NCBI RefSeq assembly: GCF_023145695.1
Contig: NZ_JAJHVV010000011.1
Coordinates: 1 to 64,000, forward strand
Direction of reading: 5' to 3'
Length of the DNA: 64,000 nt
Source of the DNA: Vibrio amylolyticus
GTDB lineage: Bacteria > Pseudomonadota > Gammaproteobacteria > Enterobacterales > Vibrionaceae
Of this stretch, positions 26,218 to 34,544 are shown one piece after another. A program made the position numbers and the translations under genes. Under the pieces are notes generated by a model that did no database searches, was not told the DNA's origin, and saw only the letters and a list, made by a program, of their open reading frames with translations. The first letter of the stretch is position 1. Each line of letters begins with the position of its first letter.

Positions 26218-27372
26218 TCAGAAAACTTCGTTAACATGGAAGTAGAATGCCGTTTCATCGTTACCAAATCCAATGTCCGCTCTTATGTTAACTTTGTCTT
26301 TGATTTTGAAACGCAATCCAGCCCCAACAGAAGTAAGTAAATCTTCATTTAGTTCATTTATTTCGGGTGCAACGGAACCTACGCCTCCCCAAAATACGGC
26401 CCCGACTCGCCAGAAAATAGGCAAGCGATATTCCACTTGCCCCATCGCCATATGGTTGTCTCGGTAGCGGCCTTCAACGTGCCCACGTAATCCATTAGCG
26501 CCTCCTATGTCTGGCAAGCGATTCCAAGGTACATCACCGCTGGTGAAATCGCCTTGAACTTGCCAGGCAATGAGACCGGGAAACTCGCCCAAATTGATGT
26601 AGTTTGCCAATTCAAAGTTGTATTTCCCAAACCAATCGTTGGTAAGAGATGAGTGAAAATAACCGGCGGTCATGTCGACCAATAAACCTTCAGAGGCATT
26701 TAATACGTTGTCTCGAGAATCATAAACCGCGCTCACGTTAGCGCCGTAGCTCGTGTTTTCTTCCAAATCAGCTGATTTATCTAACGAGCCTTGGCCGTCA
26801 TCTAATTCAAAATCACTGGCTTTGGCGTAAGTAATGTTCGCCCCTAGGCCAAGGTAGAAATCATCCGCGACTTTCGTGAGTAGAGTGGGCTCTATCAACG
26901 CTACCTTTTCTGAGTAGTTGATTTTGTTATCGTTCACACTGCCTGCGTCGTGCCCAACACCATAGTACACACCCGCATCATCAAACAGTTCTAAATCGAG
27001 GTAAAAGCGATGATGATCGCCGAAAAAGAAATGTCGGTTCTCGAACGTGATCCCTTTAGAACCGTTAGTGGAAATATAAGGGTTGATCACCATTGAAGAA
27101 GGTTGGGTGGTTCCACCATGAGTGTCGCCATAAAGGCCAACGTACAACAGGCCAACACCAAAGCCTTGCTCAGGCGTATAGAACAAAGCGGGAATGTAGC
27201 TAGAGTCAATGCCCTTGTTCGGATCGTACTCTTCTTCCGCACCGAATATAGCTAAAATATCATCCAGCTTTTTTGTCGTCTCAGAAGGTGTCGTTTCGAA
27301 GAGGGGTTTGACGGCAAAAGCTGGGCTAGCAAGGCAACAGGTGAGTGCTGCAACTCGCAATAAGTGAGTCAT
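26218..27372 (-). CDS. outer-membrane beta-barrel protein (BamA/TamA-like surface antigen, no POTRA)
   Basis: This 384-residue exported protein has a signal peptide (MTHLLRVAALTCCLASPAFA). The rest alternates amphipathic beta strands and ends in VNEVF, with a terminal Phe typical of outer-membrane barrels. Glycine- and arginine-rich segments such as GGANGLRGHVEGRYRDNHM resemble the bacterial surface antigen (Omp85 C-terminal) domain. POTRA domains are missing, so it is not a BamA itself. It may be a porin-like or export barrel; the substrate is unknown. It is not linked to the island by an operator. Confidence 0.82.
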   Translation of the reverse strand: MTHLLRVAALTCCLASPAFAVKPLFETTPSETTKKLDDILAIFGAEEEYDPNKGIDSSYIPALFYTPEQGFGVGLLYVGLYGDTHGGTTQPSSMVINPYISTNGSKGITFENRHFFFGDHHRFYLDLELFDDAGVYYGVGHDAGSVNDNKINYSEKVALIEPTLLTKVADDFYLGLGANITYAKASDFELDDGQGSLDKSADLEENTSYGANVSAVYDSRDNVLNASEGLLVDMTAGYFHSSLTNDWFGKYNFELANYINLGEFPGLIAWQVQGDFTSGDVPWNRLPDIGGANGLRGHVEGRYRDNHMAMGQVEYRLPIFWRVGAVFWGGVGSVAPEINELNEDLLTSVGAGLRFKIKDKVNIRADIGFGNDETAFYFHVNEVF

Positions 27373-27535
27373 TTTTATACCTTAAAAGTGTCGGTTCATT
27401 TAATTATACCTAATTTCTTTGGTTAAGATTGTTCTCTAGGGGAGTTTGGTAATGACTTGAAACGAGTTTAGCCTGAATATTAGACTACAATAGACACGAA
27501 TTTTCAGGCGATGATTAGACACCGTGCCTCTGGGC

Positions 27536-27553
27536 CCTATACCTGAGTATAGG
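27536..27553. repeat. isolated perfect palindrome in the 313-base gap
   Basis: CCTATAC-CTGA-GTATAGG has perfect seven-base arms. It lies in the gap between the divergent barrel and DUF457-type genes, about 130 bases before the latter. It may be an operator, but no owner is visible. No other element is seen in this gap. Confidence 0.45.
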
Positions 27554-27685
27554 TATTTCGAGATGATGACTTTCCATAAGAGAGTTTTTGTAGGCATTGC
27601 TATAGATTAAGCAAAGTCGTGAGGTTTAGTGGTGCTTCTTAAACAATGAGCTACTATTAAGTCATATACTTTCAATGAGTTATTT

Positions 27686-28702
27686 ATGGATCCAATAACG
27701 CAGGGGGTACTCGGAGCTTCCTTGTCGCAGTCAGTGAGTAAAAGAAAAAACTTGGTTATCGCTGGGTTCTTTGGGCTAGTCGCTGGCATGATACCGGATT
27801 TGGATGTATTTATTCGGTCTCAAAGTGATCCGCTACTGTTTTTGGAATACCATCGACAGTTTTCTCACTCTCTCTTCTTTATACCTCTGGGCAGTTTTAT
27901 TTGTGCTCTGGTTTTACATCAATTATTTGGTAAACAACGCGGACTTTCATTTAGGCGAAGTTGGCTTTATTGTGCTTTAGGCTATGGTACGCATGGGATT
28001 TTGGACGCATGTACTTCCTATGGTACGCAATTACTTTGGCCTATATCTGATAAGCGTTATGCGTGGAATACAATATCAGTAATCGACCCCGTATTCTCAC
28101 TTCCCATCATAGCAATGGTTGTATTTTCAATGATAAAGCGAAATCGTTGGGTTGCTCGTTTAGCCATTCTTTGGTCGGTGACTTATTTGGGAGTAGGGGC
28201 AATACAAAAGGAAAGAGCTGAGACGGTAGGGTGGGAATTAGCGAAGGAGCGGCAACATTTACCCATTCAGCTAGAAGCCAAACCAAGCTTTGCGAATATC
28301 TTACTGTGGAAAGTGATATACGAAACAAACGATCATTACCATGTAGATGCAGTGAGGTTAGGGACGTCAGTAAAAACGTTTCCGGGAGAATCGATTGCTA
28401 AGCTCAACACTGAACGGGACTTTCCATGGCTTAATGTTCGTTCTCAACAAGCCAATGACATTGAGCGTTTTCGACGATTTTCAAGAGGATTTTTAGCGCA
28501 GGACCCTATCGATGAATTTAGAATCATCGATGTGCGATATTCAATCCTACCGAACCAATTCAAAGCGCTATGGAGTATTCAGTTAGACCCACTCGCTACC
28601 GCGGAGACACATGCCGAGTATACTGAACATCGAGATAATTCGTTAGTTTCGCGAGAAACATTTATTGGAATGCTTTTCCATGGTAGGGGACCATCCCCTT
28701 AG
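27686..28702 (+). CDS. membrane-bound metal-dependent hydrolase family protein (YdjM/DUF457)
   Basis: This 338-residue inner-membrane protein of the LexA-controlled YdjM/DUF457 family begins MDPITQGVLGASLSQ. The metal-binding-like PDLDVF and HRQFSHSLFF motifs are followed by four or five transmembrane segments in the first 170 residues and a soluble C-terminal half. Family members are annotated as putative metal-dependent hydrolases, but the reaction is not established. It stands alone. Confidence 0.88.
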   Translation: MDPITQGVLGASLSQSVSKRKNLVIAGFFGLVAGMIPDLDVFIRSQSDPLLFLEYHRQFSHSLFFIPLGSFICALVLHQLFGKQRGLSFRRSWLYCALGYGTHGILDACTSYGTQLLWPISDKRYAWNTISVIDPVFSLPIIAMVVFSMIKRNRWVARLAILWSVTYLGVGAIQKERAETVGWELAKERQHLPIQLEAKPSFANILLWKVIYETNDHYHVDAVRLGTSVKTFPGESIAKLNTERDFPWLNVRSQQANDIERFRRFSRGFLAQDPIDEFRIIDVRYSILPNQFKALWSIQLDPLATAETHAEYTEHRDNSLVSRETFIGMLFHGRGPSP

Positions 28703-28801
28703 AATTAACCTCTTTAAAGGTGGTTAATGGCATTTGAGATAGTATTTTTCTAAAAAACGCGCATAATCTCGGAAATACAATATATAAAGAAGAAATTACT
28801 T

Positions 28802-29194
28802 ATGACTGATTTTCAATATCATTTTCAGAAACTGCCTTGTTTTAACTGTAAAAAAACGACAGTAAATACGGATCTTGGGTGGCTAACACCGGCGATGAAA
28901 GACGATGTTATGACCCAGTTGGCGGCTATCATCGAACAAGACAATGTAGAAGCCGATCTTTCCGTCAATGTGTCTTGTACTATTGATGAAGCGCATGATT
29001 ACTTATTGCTGAACTTTTACGGTTACTCTATAGAAGAGTTAGCAGATCAAGTTGAAGACGAAGATAAGCAAGAAGTGGCGAATGAAGTCGTGGAACTGGC
29101 GACTGATAGTAAAGGTATCATCGTTTTCGAACACGAAATTGCGTTGCAAAGCTGTACAGACTGCAACATTGAAGAAGTGTCAGAGCAAGATTAG
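28802..29194 (+). CDS. hypothetical small acidic protein with CxxC pairs
   Basis: This 130-residue acidic soluble protein has a CFNC pair at about residue 14 and a CTDC pair at about residue 121, a spacing that would allow zinc binding in the folded protein. The middle part is rich in Asp and Glu. The function is not known. A purine-rich leader (AAGAAG) precedes the ATG, and a strong terminator follows. Confidence 0.8.
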   Translation: MTDFQYHFQKLPCFNCKKTTVNTDLGWLTPAMKDDVMTQLAAIIEQDNVEADLSVNVSCTIDEAHDYLLLNFYGYSIEELADQVEDEDKQEVANEVVELATDSKGIIVFEHEIALQSCTDCNIEEVSEQD

Positions 29195-29217
29195 CCCTTT
29201 AGCATAGATTAAGAAAT

Positions 29218-29249
29218 AAGAAGGTTAGCTTTAGGGCTAACCTTCTTTA
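29218..29249. terminator. bidirectional terminator
   Basis: AAGAAGGTTAGC and GCTAACCTTCTT form a perfect twelve-base stem around a six-base loop. It lies between the convergent CxxC-protein and DUF3332 genes. Confidence 0.85.
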
Positions 29250-29312
29250 GTTATAAGCCTTGATAGGTTAAACACTGACCGTTGCTATCAATGTTGGGTA
29301 TACGGAAAATAG

Positions 29313-29855
29313 TTAAGAGTTCTCAGCAGACTCTAGATATACCCGCATCTCTTCTATGCTTGTTTTTGCAATTACTTGATTATTTAGAGAGTAGTGAACT
29401 TCGTCACCAAAGCGCTCGCCTGTTAATGTGGCACGAGAACCATCATCATAAGTTAATTCAATCGCTATTTGATTGTCATCGATTACTTTCATTTCACCAT
29501 GACCGATAACACGCTTAACTAATGGGTCAAGTGGCGCGTCGGTAAGGTTTTTATCCAGTTGGTCGTTAATCTCTATATAAGTGCCAACTTTAGAATCAAA
29601 GATATGCGGCTTTTTGTTAATAGGGTTCTTACCCGTCCAAAATTCTAGCGAGTTAAACACGATATAATCAGCAGCGACCGTGATGCCGTATGCTGGCGCA
29701 AGTAACATATTCAAGCCGCCACGAGCGTATCGGTTATCAACCGCTTTTACGTTAAATTCCATTAGCTTACCCGTTACGGCGTTGCTACCTACGCAACCAA
29801 ATAACGTTACAAGGCTTGCTGATATAATCATCGGTTTTACAAATCGGTTCATCAT
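29313..29855 (-). CDS. DUF3332 family lipoprotein
   Basis: This 180-residue protein has a lipoprotein signal (SLVTLFGC, lipobox Cys21). The DUF3332 core follows: VTGKLMEFNVKAVDNRYARG, then a hydrophobic segment (MLLAPAYGITVAADYIVFNS) and EFWTGKNPI. It is probably tethered to the outer or inner membrane. The function is unknown. Either of two adjacent ATGs could start it. Two overlapping inverted repeats lie 58-105 bases upstream. Confidence 0.88.
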   Translation of the reverse strand: MMNRFVKPMIISASLVTLFGCVGSNAVTGKLMEFNVKAVDNRYARGGLNMLLAPAYGITVAADYIVFNSLEFWTGKNPINKKPHIFDSKVGTYIEINDQLDKNLTDAPLDPLVKRVIGHGEMKVIDDNQIAIELTYDDGSRATLTGERFGDEVHYSLNNQVIAKTSIEEMRVYLESAENS

Positions 29856-29912
29856 TCACTACTTCTATAGGTGTATTTTTTGGAACCGCGGATTATGCCA
29901 AACACAAGCCAG

Positions 29913-29960
29913 ATCTAATATAGGGGTTTTCCTATATTAGATATAGTTTAAATCTATATC
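29913..29960. promoter_or_regulatory. pair of abutting perfect inverted repeats
   Basis: ATCTAATATAGG-N6-CCTATATTAGAT (29913-29942) has perfect twelve-base arms. GATATAG-N7-CTATATC (29940-29960) has perfect seven-base arms and overlaps its right end. They lie upstream of the DUF3332 gene, in the divergent gap shared with the LysR gene at 30151. Nothing else is seen in this gap. Confidence 0.55.
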
Positions 29961-30150
29961 CTCGTAAGATTAATAACTTAGAGTATTAACGTGGTTTAAA
30001 TGTATTTCGTTTGTTTGGAAATTCCATTGAAAAATCTAACAGTACTATGTCATGGCGCTAACGAAATATTAAAATAAATAGTTGAACATGTAACATGACA
30101 CGGTTGTCGATTTATCACCATTTAACAGAACGCTGTCACTTGAGAATATA

Positions 30151-31050
30151 ATGAAACGATTTAACCTAAATCTCGTCTACTACTTTATCGCAATTTATGA
30201 AGAAGGGAACCTTACCTACGCTGCAGACAGGCTGAATATTACACAACCGAGTCTAAGTGCTAATTTAAAGCGATTGCGTGAAGAGTATCGTGATTTACTG
30301 TTCGTTAGGAAATCCTACACGCTTGAACCCACTCCGTTTGCAAATGAACTATACCCAATATTGAAACAAGCATTTGAGCTTGTATCACACTCATTGCCTT
30401 CGACTAGACGATTTGAACCTAAAGAATGTACTGGTACATTTAGAATCGCCGCAATAAACATATCAAATTGCGTATTATTACCCCAAATACTGGATAATAT
30501 TCAAGAAGCTGCGCCAAATTGTGTTATTGAAGTTGTTAATATAAAAGAGGACATGTTTACTGATATTCGAGAGAAGAAGATTGATCTAGTCGTCGACCAC
30601 AGTGCAGCTCATCCAACATTATTAAGTAAAGTAATCTGGAGTGATGAGCTATGTGTTGTTTGCAGTCATGAACATTCAAGGATAGAGGGTGAGATTAGCC
30701 TAGAGCGTTATATTTCAGAAAAGCATGTCATGCTTACACATGACAATTATCGTGTTAATCAATTGTCGGATATACATAGCCCGATATTTTCGGAGAGGAA
30801 AGTGGCACGAAAGCTTAATTCAATTCGAGACTTTTCTGACACGATTTATGGTTCCGACTGGATCGCCACCGTACCTAAAACGGTCTCGAATACGATCTTC
30901 GATAGCAATAAAATCAAAACTCTGGCGGTGCCTTTTAAATATTCAGCGCCATCACTCAGCGTATTCTGGCATGGTAATCGAAATGATGATATTGCGAACC
31001 AGTGGCTCCGTAGCCAATTTAGGCTCGATAGAGATGGTTTACCTGATTAA
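30151..31050 (+). CDS. LysR family transcriptional regulator
   Basis: This 299-residue LysR-type regulator has an N-terminal helix-turn-helix (NLTYAADRLNITQPSLSANLKRLR) and an effector domain of the NahR/LeuO-like group. It stands alone: the upstream gene is divergent and the downstream deacetylase gene convergent. The target is unknown. GAGAATATA upstream can act as a ribosome binding site. Confidence 0.92.
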   Translation: MKRFNLNLVYYFIAIYEEGNLTYAADRLNITQPSLSANLKRLREEYRDLLFVRKSYTLEPTPFANELYPILKQAFELVSHSLPSTRRFEPKECTGTFRIAAINISNCVLLPQILDNIQEAAPNCVIEVVNIKEDMFTDIREKKIDLVVDHSAAHPTLLSKVIWSDELCVVCSHEHSRIEGEISLERYISEKHVMLTHDNYRVNQLSDIHSPIFSERKVARKLNSIRDFSDTIYGSDWIATVPKTVSNTIFDSNKIKTLAVPFKYSAPSLSVFWHGNRNDDIANQWLRSQFRLDRDGLPD

Positions 31051-31106
31051 GATGATATTGGCGTTTATTGACTAACGGAGTTTATTTTGTAAAAGAAGCG
31101 ATAAAA

Positions 31107-31148
31107 GCGAACGCCTTTCTGTTAAAAAAGAAAGGTGTTCGCAATTTT
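31107..31148 (+). terminator. rho-independent terminator after the LysR gene
   Basis: GCGAACGCCTTTCT and AGAAAGGTGTTCGC form a 14-base stem with one G-T pair around an eight-base loop, followed by AATTTT. Confidence 0.85.
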
Positions 31149-31203
31149 GGGCTTTAGTAATCTATATTAAGCGTCGGTGACATAATAAAATGATAAATTC
31201 ATA

Positions 31204-31998
31204 CTATAAATTATGTAACTCAAGTAACTCTTTGATTCCAATAAGCTCAAAGTTATTGATTTCAAGGAATGTTTTAAACGCTTCTGATCTAATGATATCC
31301 AGATCTTGTTGTCTGCATTTTGCGGCCCATCGATAGACGGGTTCTTCAGGTAAAGAAAGGGCATTTTGCTCAGTATCGTCAAGAGCACAGTGACCGATGA
31401 TGTGATAGATACCTGACTGATAATTCGAGAGTCGTTCAGTGATTTGCTCAAAACTCATATGAGTCATTGTAAAGCTATCGTTGAAATACTTTAATCGATC
31501 ATTGTCTACCGCATAGGTATAAATTAAGCCAAATTCGCTTGCGACTTCCTCTACAGCTTGTGCGATAGGCTGGTACGCTTCTGAACCATTAAAGAGCAAC
31601 TCTGGGAGCATATGCGTTTCAACATGCGTAGGGGTAACACCACTGTTGATCACACGCTTTATCTGTGCGCGATATTCGTTTTTGACGTCTTCAATGTTAA
31701 GCGTGGTCAACAGCTCTTCATAGCTACTGTAGAAATAGCCGAGCTCATTACATAGTGATGTAGCACCACTAATGGGCCCACAACTCATGTTGGTCCATTC
31801 ACAGGTTAATGTTAGATGGACACCAATAGGTAAATCATGTTGCTTGGTGAGACGGACGGCTTCCGGCAACCAAGGTGCAGCAGCCATAAAATTACTGCTT
31901 TTTAATAAGCCATGCTGAAAGCCTTGCAGGATGCCTTGGTTGACACTGTGGCTAATTGCAAAATCATCACTGGTTATAAGAAGGTATTTTTTGTCCAT
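31204..31998 (-). CDS. ChbG/HpnK (YdjC) family carbohydrate deacetylase
   Basis: This protein has 264 residues from ATG 31998, which has AGG seven bases upstream; a longer frame to 32103 would cross the terminator of the upstream gene. The N-terminal metal motif SDDFAISHSVNQGI is typical, followed by GVHLTLTCEW and THVETHML, whose Asp and His residues bind the metal. ChbG removes an acetyl group from chitobiose phosphate and HpnK acts on acetylated hopanoid sugars; the substrate here is not known. The sequence resembles ChbG somewhat more closely. Confidence 0.88.
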   Translation of the reverse strand: MDKKYLLITSDDFAISHSVNQGILQGFQHGLLKSSNFMAAAPWLPEAVRLTKQHDLPIGVHLTLTCEWTNMSCGPISGATSLCNELGYFYSSYEELLTTLNIEDVKNEYRAQIKRVINSGVTPTHVETHMLPELLFNGSEAYQPIAQAVEEVASEFGLIYTYAVDNDRLKYFNDSFTMTHMSFEQITERLSNYQSGIYHIIGHCALDDTEQNALSLPEEPVYRWAAKCRQQDLDIIRSEAFKTFLEINNFELIGIKELLELHNL

Positions 31999-32079
31999 CA
32001 TCAAGCCTGTTTGAGAAGGTAGTGAACCTATTGTACCAGTGCAAATAGGGAATAGGGTTAAGAGAGTGTAATAATAGTA

Positions 32080-32119
32080 TCGAGTAAAAAAGAATCGGGC
32101 CAAGTTAAAAACTTAGCCC
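32080..32119 (-). terminator. terminator of the MFS gene (minus strand)
   Basis: On the minus strand GGGC-T-AAGTT and AACTT-G-GCCC form a stem with one mismatch, followed by GATTCTTTTTT. It lies between the MFS and deacetylase genes, which are therefore separate units. Confidence 0.65.
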
Positions 32120-32150
32120 TTCAAGCGTTATAGAAAACTTGCCGATGCTT

Positions 32151-33311
32151 TTATTCACCCGCCATAATTTGGCGTTTGCCTTTCACGCTGGCGAAAAGCA
32201 TGTAGATGCAAGTTGCAAGCAGTGAAGCAAATAAGTAATCCATTAGCCCGTGTTGGGAAGTCATGAACTTGTCCGCAATGACCGGGCCAGAGACCGAGCC
32301 AATACTGTAGCTAAATAGCATGACTTGTGTTGCCGAAACAATGTATTTTGCGTCTAAGCGATCGCAACCTAAGTTGATGGCGACTGGGTATAGCGCAAAG
32401 ATCGCCATACCTAAAACAAATAGGCTGACAGCAAATACGCCCATATCGTTGTTCAATACGGTAGCCGCTACCGCTGCGACACCTAACATACAAAACATGG
32501 CCATTAATAGTGTTCTGCCCAAGAACTTAGAAAACCAAGGAACCATAGGTTGAACCGCCATTCCACCTAATATAATCAGCGCCATTAACCCGCCTATGTC
32601 ACTGTTATTAATCCCACGTTGTTTTAGCTCTAATGGCATCAACCCATAAATAGCCCCTAAGGTTAATCCAGACACGATACAACCGATAATTGCAGCATGA
32701 TTGAGCTTTGCAATTTGCTTAAATGATAGTCTCGCAGGCTCTTCACTTTCTGGTTGGTCTGACTCTCCAAATACAAGCACAAATACCGCAATTAACATTA
32801 GCGTTAAAATAGCGATAAATGGAACTCCGCCGGTGACGCCAATTGTGCCTATCCCTAGCTGGCCTAGAGAAGACCCCCCGTAAAGGGCGCCCATGTACAG
32901 GCCAAGTCTTTTAGCTCGGTTAGATTCATCCCCATGTAGCAGCCAAGACTCTACAATTACAAACACGCCCGCAACGGCAACCCCTGCGATGAAACGCGCG
33001 ATAAGCCAAGCTGCTGCGTAGTTCAGTGTTGGAAGCGCAATAACCGTTCCCATTAGTACGAATAAACACAGTACGAAAGCATTGCGATGACCAAAGCGAG
33101 AAACAATAGGTTCAACGCCAATCGCGCCGACAAGTAAACCTGCATAAAAAATGCTGGCCAGCCAACTGGATAAACTCGCGTCTAATCCGTAATGAGGCAA
33201 CATAAGAGGAATTAAACTCATTAAATAACCTGATGCGACAGCGTATAGAGATAGTGCAATGACAGGTACAGAGATACGAGCATTTTGCGCAGCAGTAATC
33301 GTTTTTTCCAA
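32151..33311 (-). CDS. MFS transporter (YcaD-like)
   Basis: This 386-residue major facilitator protein has twelve predicted membrane helices. The loop 2-3 motif is relaxed (GVEPIVSRFGHRNAF), and WLIARFIAGVAVAGVFVIVESWL is characteristic of the YcaD group. The start is TTG 33311, with GGAGG eight bases upstream and no better ATG nearby. It is a drug-efflux-like or metabolite exporter; the substrate is unknown. Confidence 0.9.
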   Translation of the reverse strand: MEKTITAAQNARISVPVIALSLYAVASGYLMSLIPLMLPHYGLDASLSSWLASIFYAGLLVGAIGVEPIVSRFGHRNAFVLCLFVLMGTVIALPTLNYAAAWLIARFIAGVAVAGVFVIVESWLLHGDESNRAKRLGLYMGALYGGSSLGQLGIGTIGVTGGVPFIAILTLMLIAVFVLVFGESDQPESEEPARLSFKQIAKLNHAAIIGCIVSGLTLGAIYGLMPLELKQRGINNSDIGGLMALIILGGMAVQPMVPWFSKFLGRTLLMAMFCMLGVAAVAATVLNNDMGVFAVSLFVLGMAIFALYPVAINLGCDRLDAKYIVSATQVMLFSYSIGSVSGPVIADKFMTSQHGLMDYLFASLLATCIYMLFASVKGKRQIMAGE

Positions 33312-33521
33312 TGTATGATCCTCCGAAATTAATGAGTTAGAACCGTTTTCGGGGGCGAATATGAGCTTAAATTAGAATGAGGTAAAACGAATAATATTAC
33401 TCCTCACGACAAAAGATATTTATCGCAAGGAGCATTAAAAGGGATGACAATTTTTGACTGTGGTTAGAGGACTGTTTAGTCCTTAAGTAAGCCTTAATGG
33501 ACTTACTTTTAAATAGGGGGG

Positions 33522-33956
33522 CTACTTAGTAATAGCTTGGTTTAACCATTGATCAAATTGATTTTTTGGAAGCGCACCGTTGATCATGTCGACACGTTTA
33601 CCATCTTTGAACACCATAATGCTTGGGATGCTACGTATTTGGTATTGTGCCGCCAGTTCTTGTTGAGCTTCAGTGTTAATTTTAACGTGGCGTATTTGGC
33701 CATTGTGCTGTTCTGCTGAGTCAGAAAATACGGGAGCAAAGCCAACACATGGATTACACCAAGGGGCCCAAAAGTCGATGACAACAGGTTGATCGCTTTG
33801 CAGTAGCGCAGAGAGGTTAGATGACGTTCCTTCAATAGCCGCACCATCAAGAAGTGGAGTTTGGCACTTACCACACTTTGGGCTTTCTGAAATTCGTTCA
33901 TTTGGGATTCTATTTAGCCCTTCACACGATGGGCAACGGGTATTAAAAGTCGACAT
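33522..33956 (-). CDS. trxC: thioredoxin 2
   Basis: This protein has 144 residues from ATG 33956. An N-terminal zinc finger with two CxxC pairs (CPSC, CGKC) precedes a thioredoxin domain, the arrangement that separates TrxC from TrxA. The active site reads WAPWCNPC rather than the usual WCGPC. The cis-Pro segment IRSIPSIMVFKDGK is intact. It acts as a cytoplasmic disulfide reductase, in E. coli under OxyR control. The open frame extends 18 codons upstream, but the chosen start matches family length. Confidence 0.94.
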   Translation of the reverse strand: MSTFNTRCPSCEGLNRIPNERISESPKCGKCQTPLLDGAAIEGTSSNLSALLQSDQPVVIDFWAPWCNPCVGFAPVFSDSAEQHNGQIRHVKINTEAQQELAAQYQIRSIPSIMVFKDGKRVDMINGALPKNQFDQWLNQAITK

Positions 33957-34274
33957 GGCATTCTCTATCATTTGTTTATTGCTCGGTACTGTACAAAACG
34001 TTTCTATCATTGTATTTGAAACGGGTAAGCAAAGAGCGTCAAAGTGTTACTTGTACGATACGAAAAACAGTGGCAACAATAAACCGTGAACCAATTGTTT
34101 TGACCTATTGGTTTGATAGGCAACATCTATCAGTCAGGCTGATGTGTATTTAATAGGTTAATGCATTAAATAAAAACTCTTTTATAACAGTGCTTTAGTT
34201 TTCTTTGTGGCGATAAGGAATAAAATTTACATTTGGAAATATTTTTGTAGACGCGAGCGAAAATGAGGAATAGA

Positions 34275-34450
34275 ATCCGCTCTGTTTGGGGAGTAGTCGC
34301 CTTTGGTTTACTTATCGTCATCTCGTTAAGCTTTCGCTTTTCCGGTAAGTATAAGTTGAATCTGAATATTCAGATTCATACTTCGACAAGACCAACGTAA
34401 TCGTAGCTATGAAGTTAGTTATGTCTGTTTAGCAATAAACCATCGGTTTA
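34275..34450 (+). promoter_or_regulatory. yybP-ykoY-type manganese riboswitch before the alx-like gene
   Basis: The leader holds the two conserved parts of this riboswitch: GGGGAGTAG at 34288-34296 and AAGACC at 34388-34393. Between them is a long hairpin built on a perfect 20-base palindrome (GAATCTGAAT-ATTCAGATTC). A short stem, TAAACC-ATC-GGTTTA (34436-34450), follows as possible expression platform. E. coli alx is controlled by the same element, which supports the call. Confidence 0.85.
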
Positions 34451-34544
34451 GCGTTTTACGGCGTAGGTGATGCATAGCGTGTTTGATTGCGTAAGGTGTC
34501 GACTAAGAGTCTTTCTCAACGATCCTTGCGCGCTTGGAGGATCT

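Noticed and set aside
30725..31075. 116-codon open frame on the plus strand
   Set aside because: It overlaps the LysR gene in another frame and has no family features.
33483..33510. Stem AAGTAAG/CTTACTT between trxC and the MFS gene as terminator
   Set aside because: On the minus strand, where trxC is transcribed, no T run follows the stem.
33584..33901. 105-codon open frame on the minus strand
   Set aside because: It is an alternative frame within trxC, whose zinc finger and active site define the real frame.
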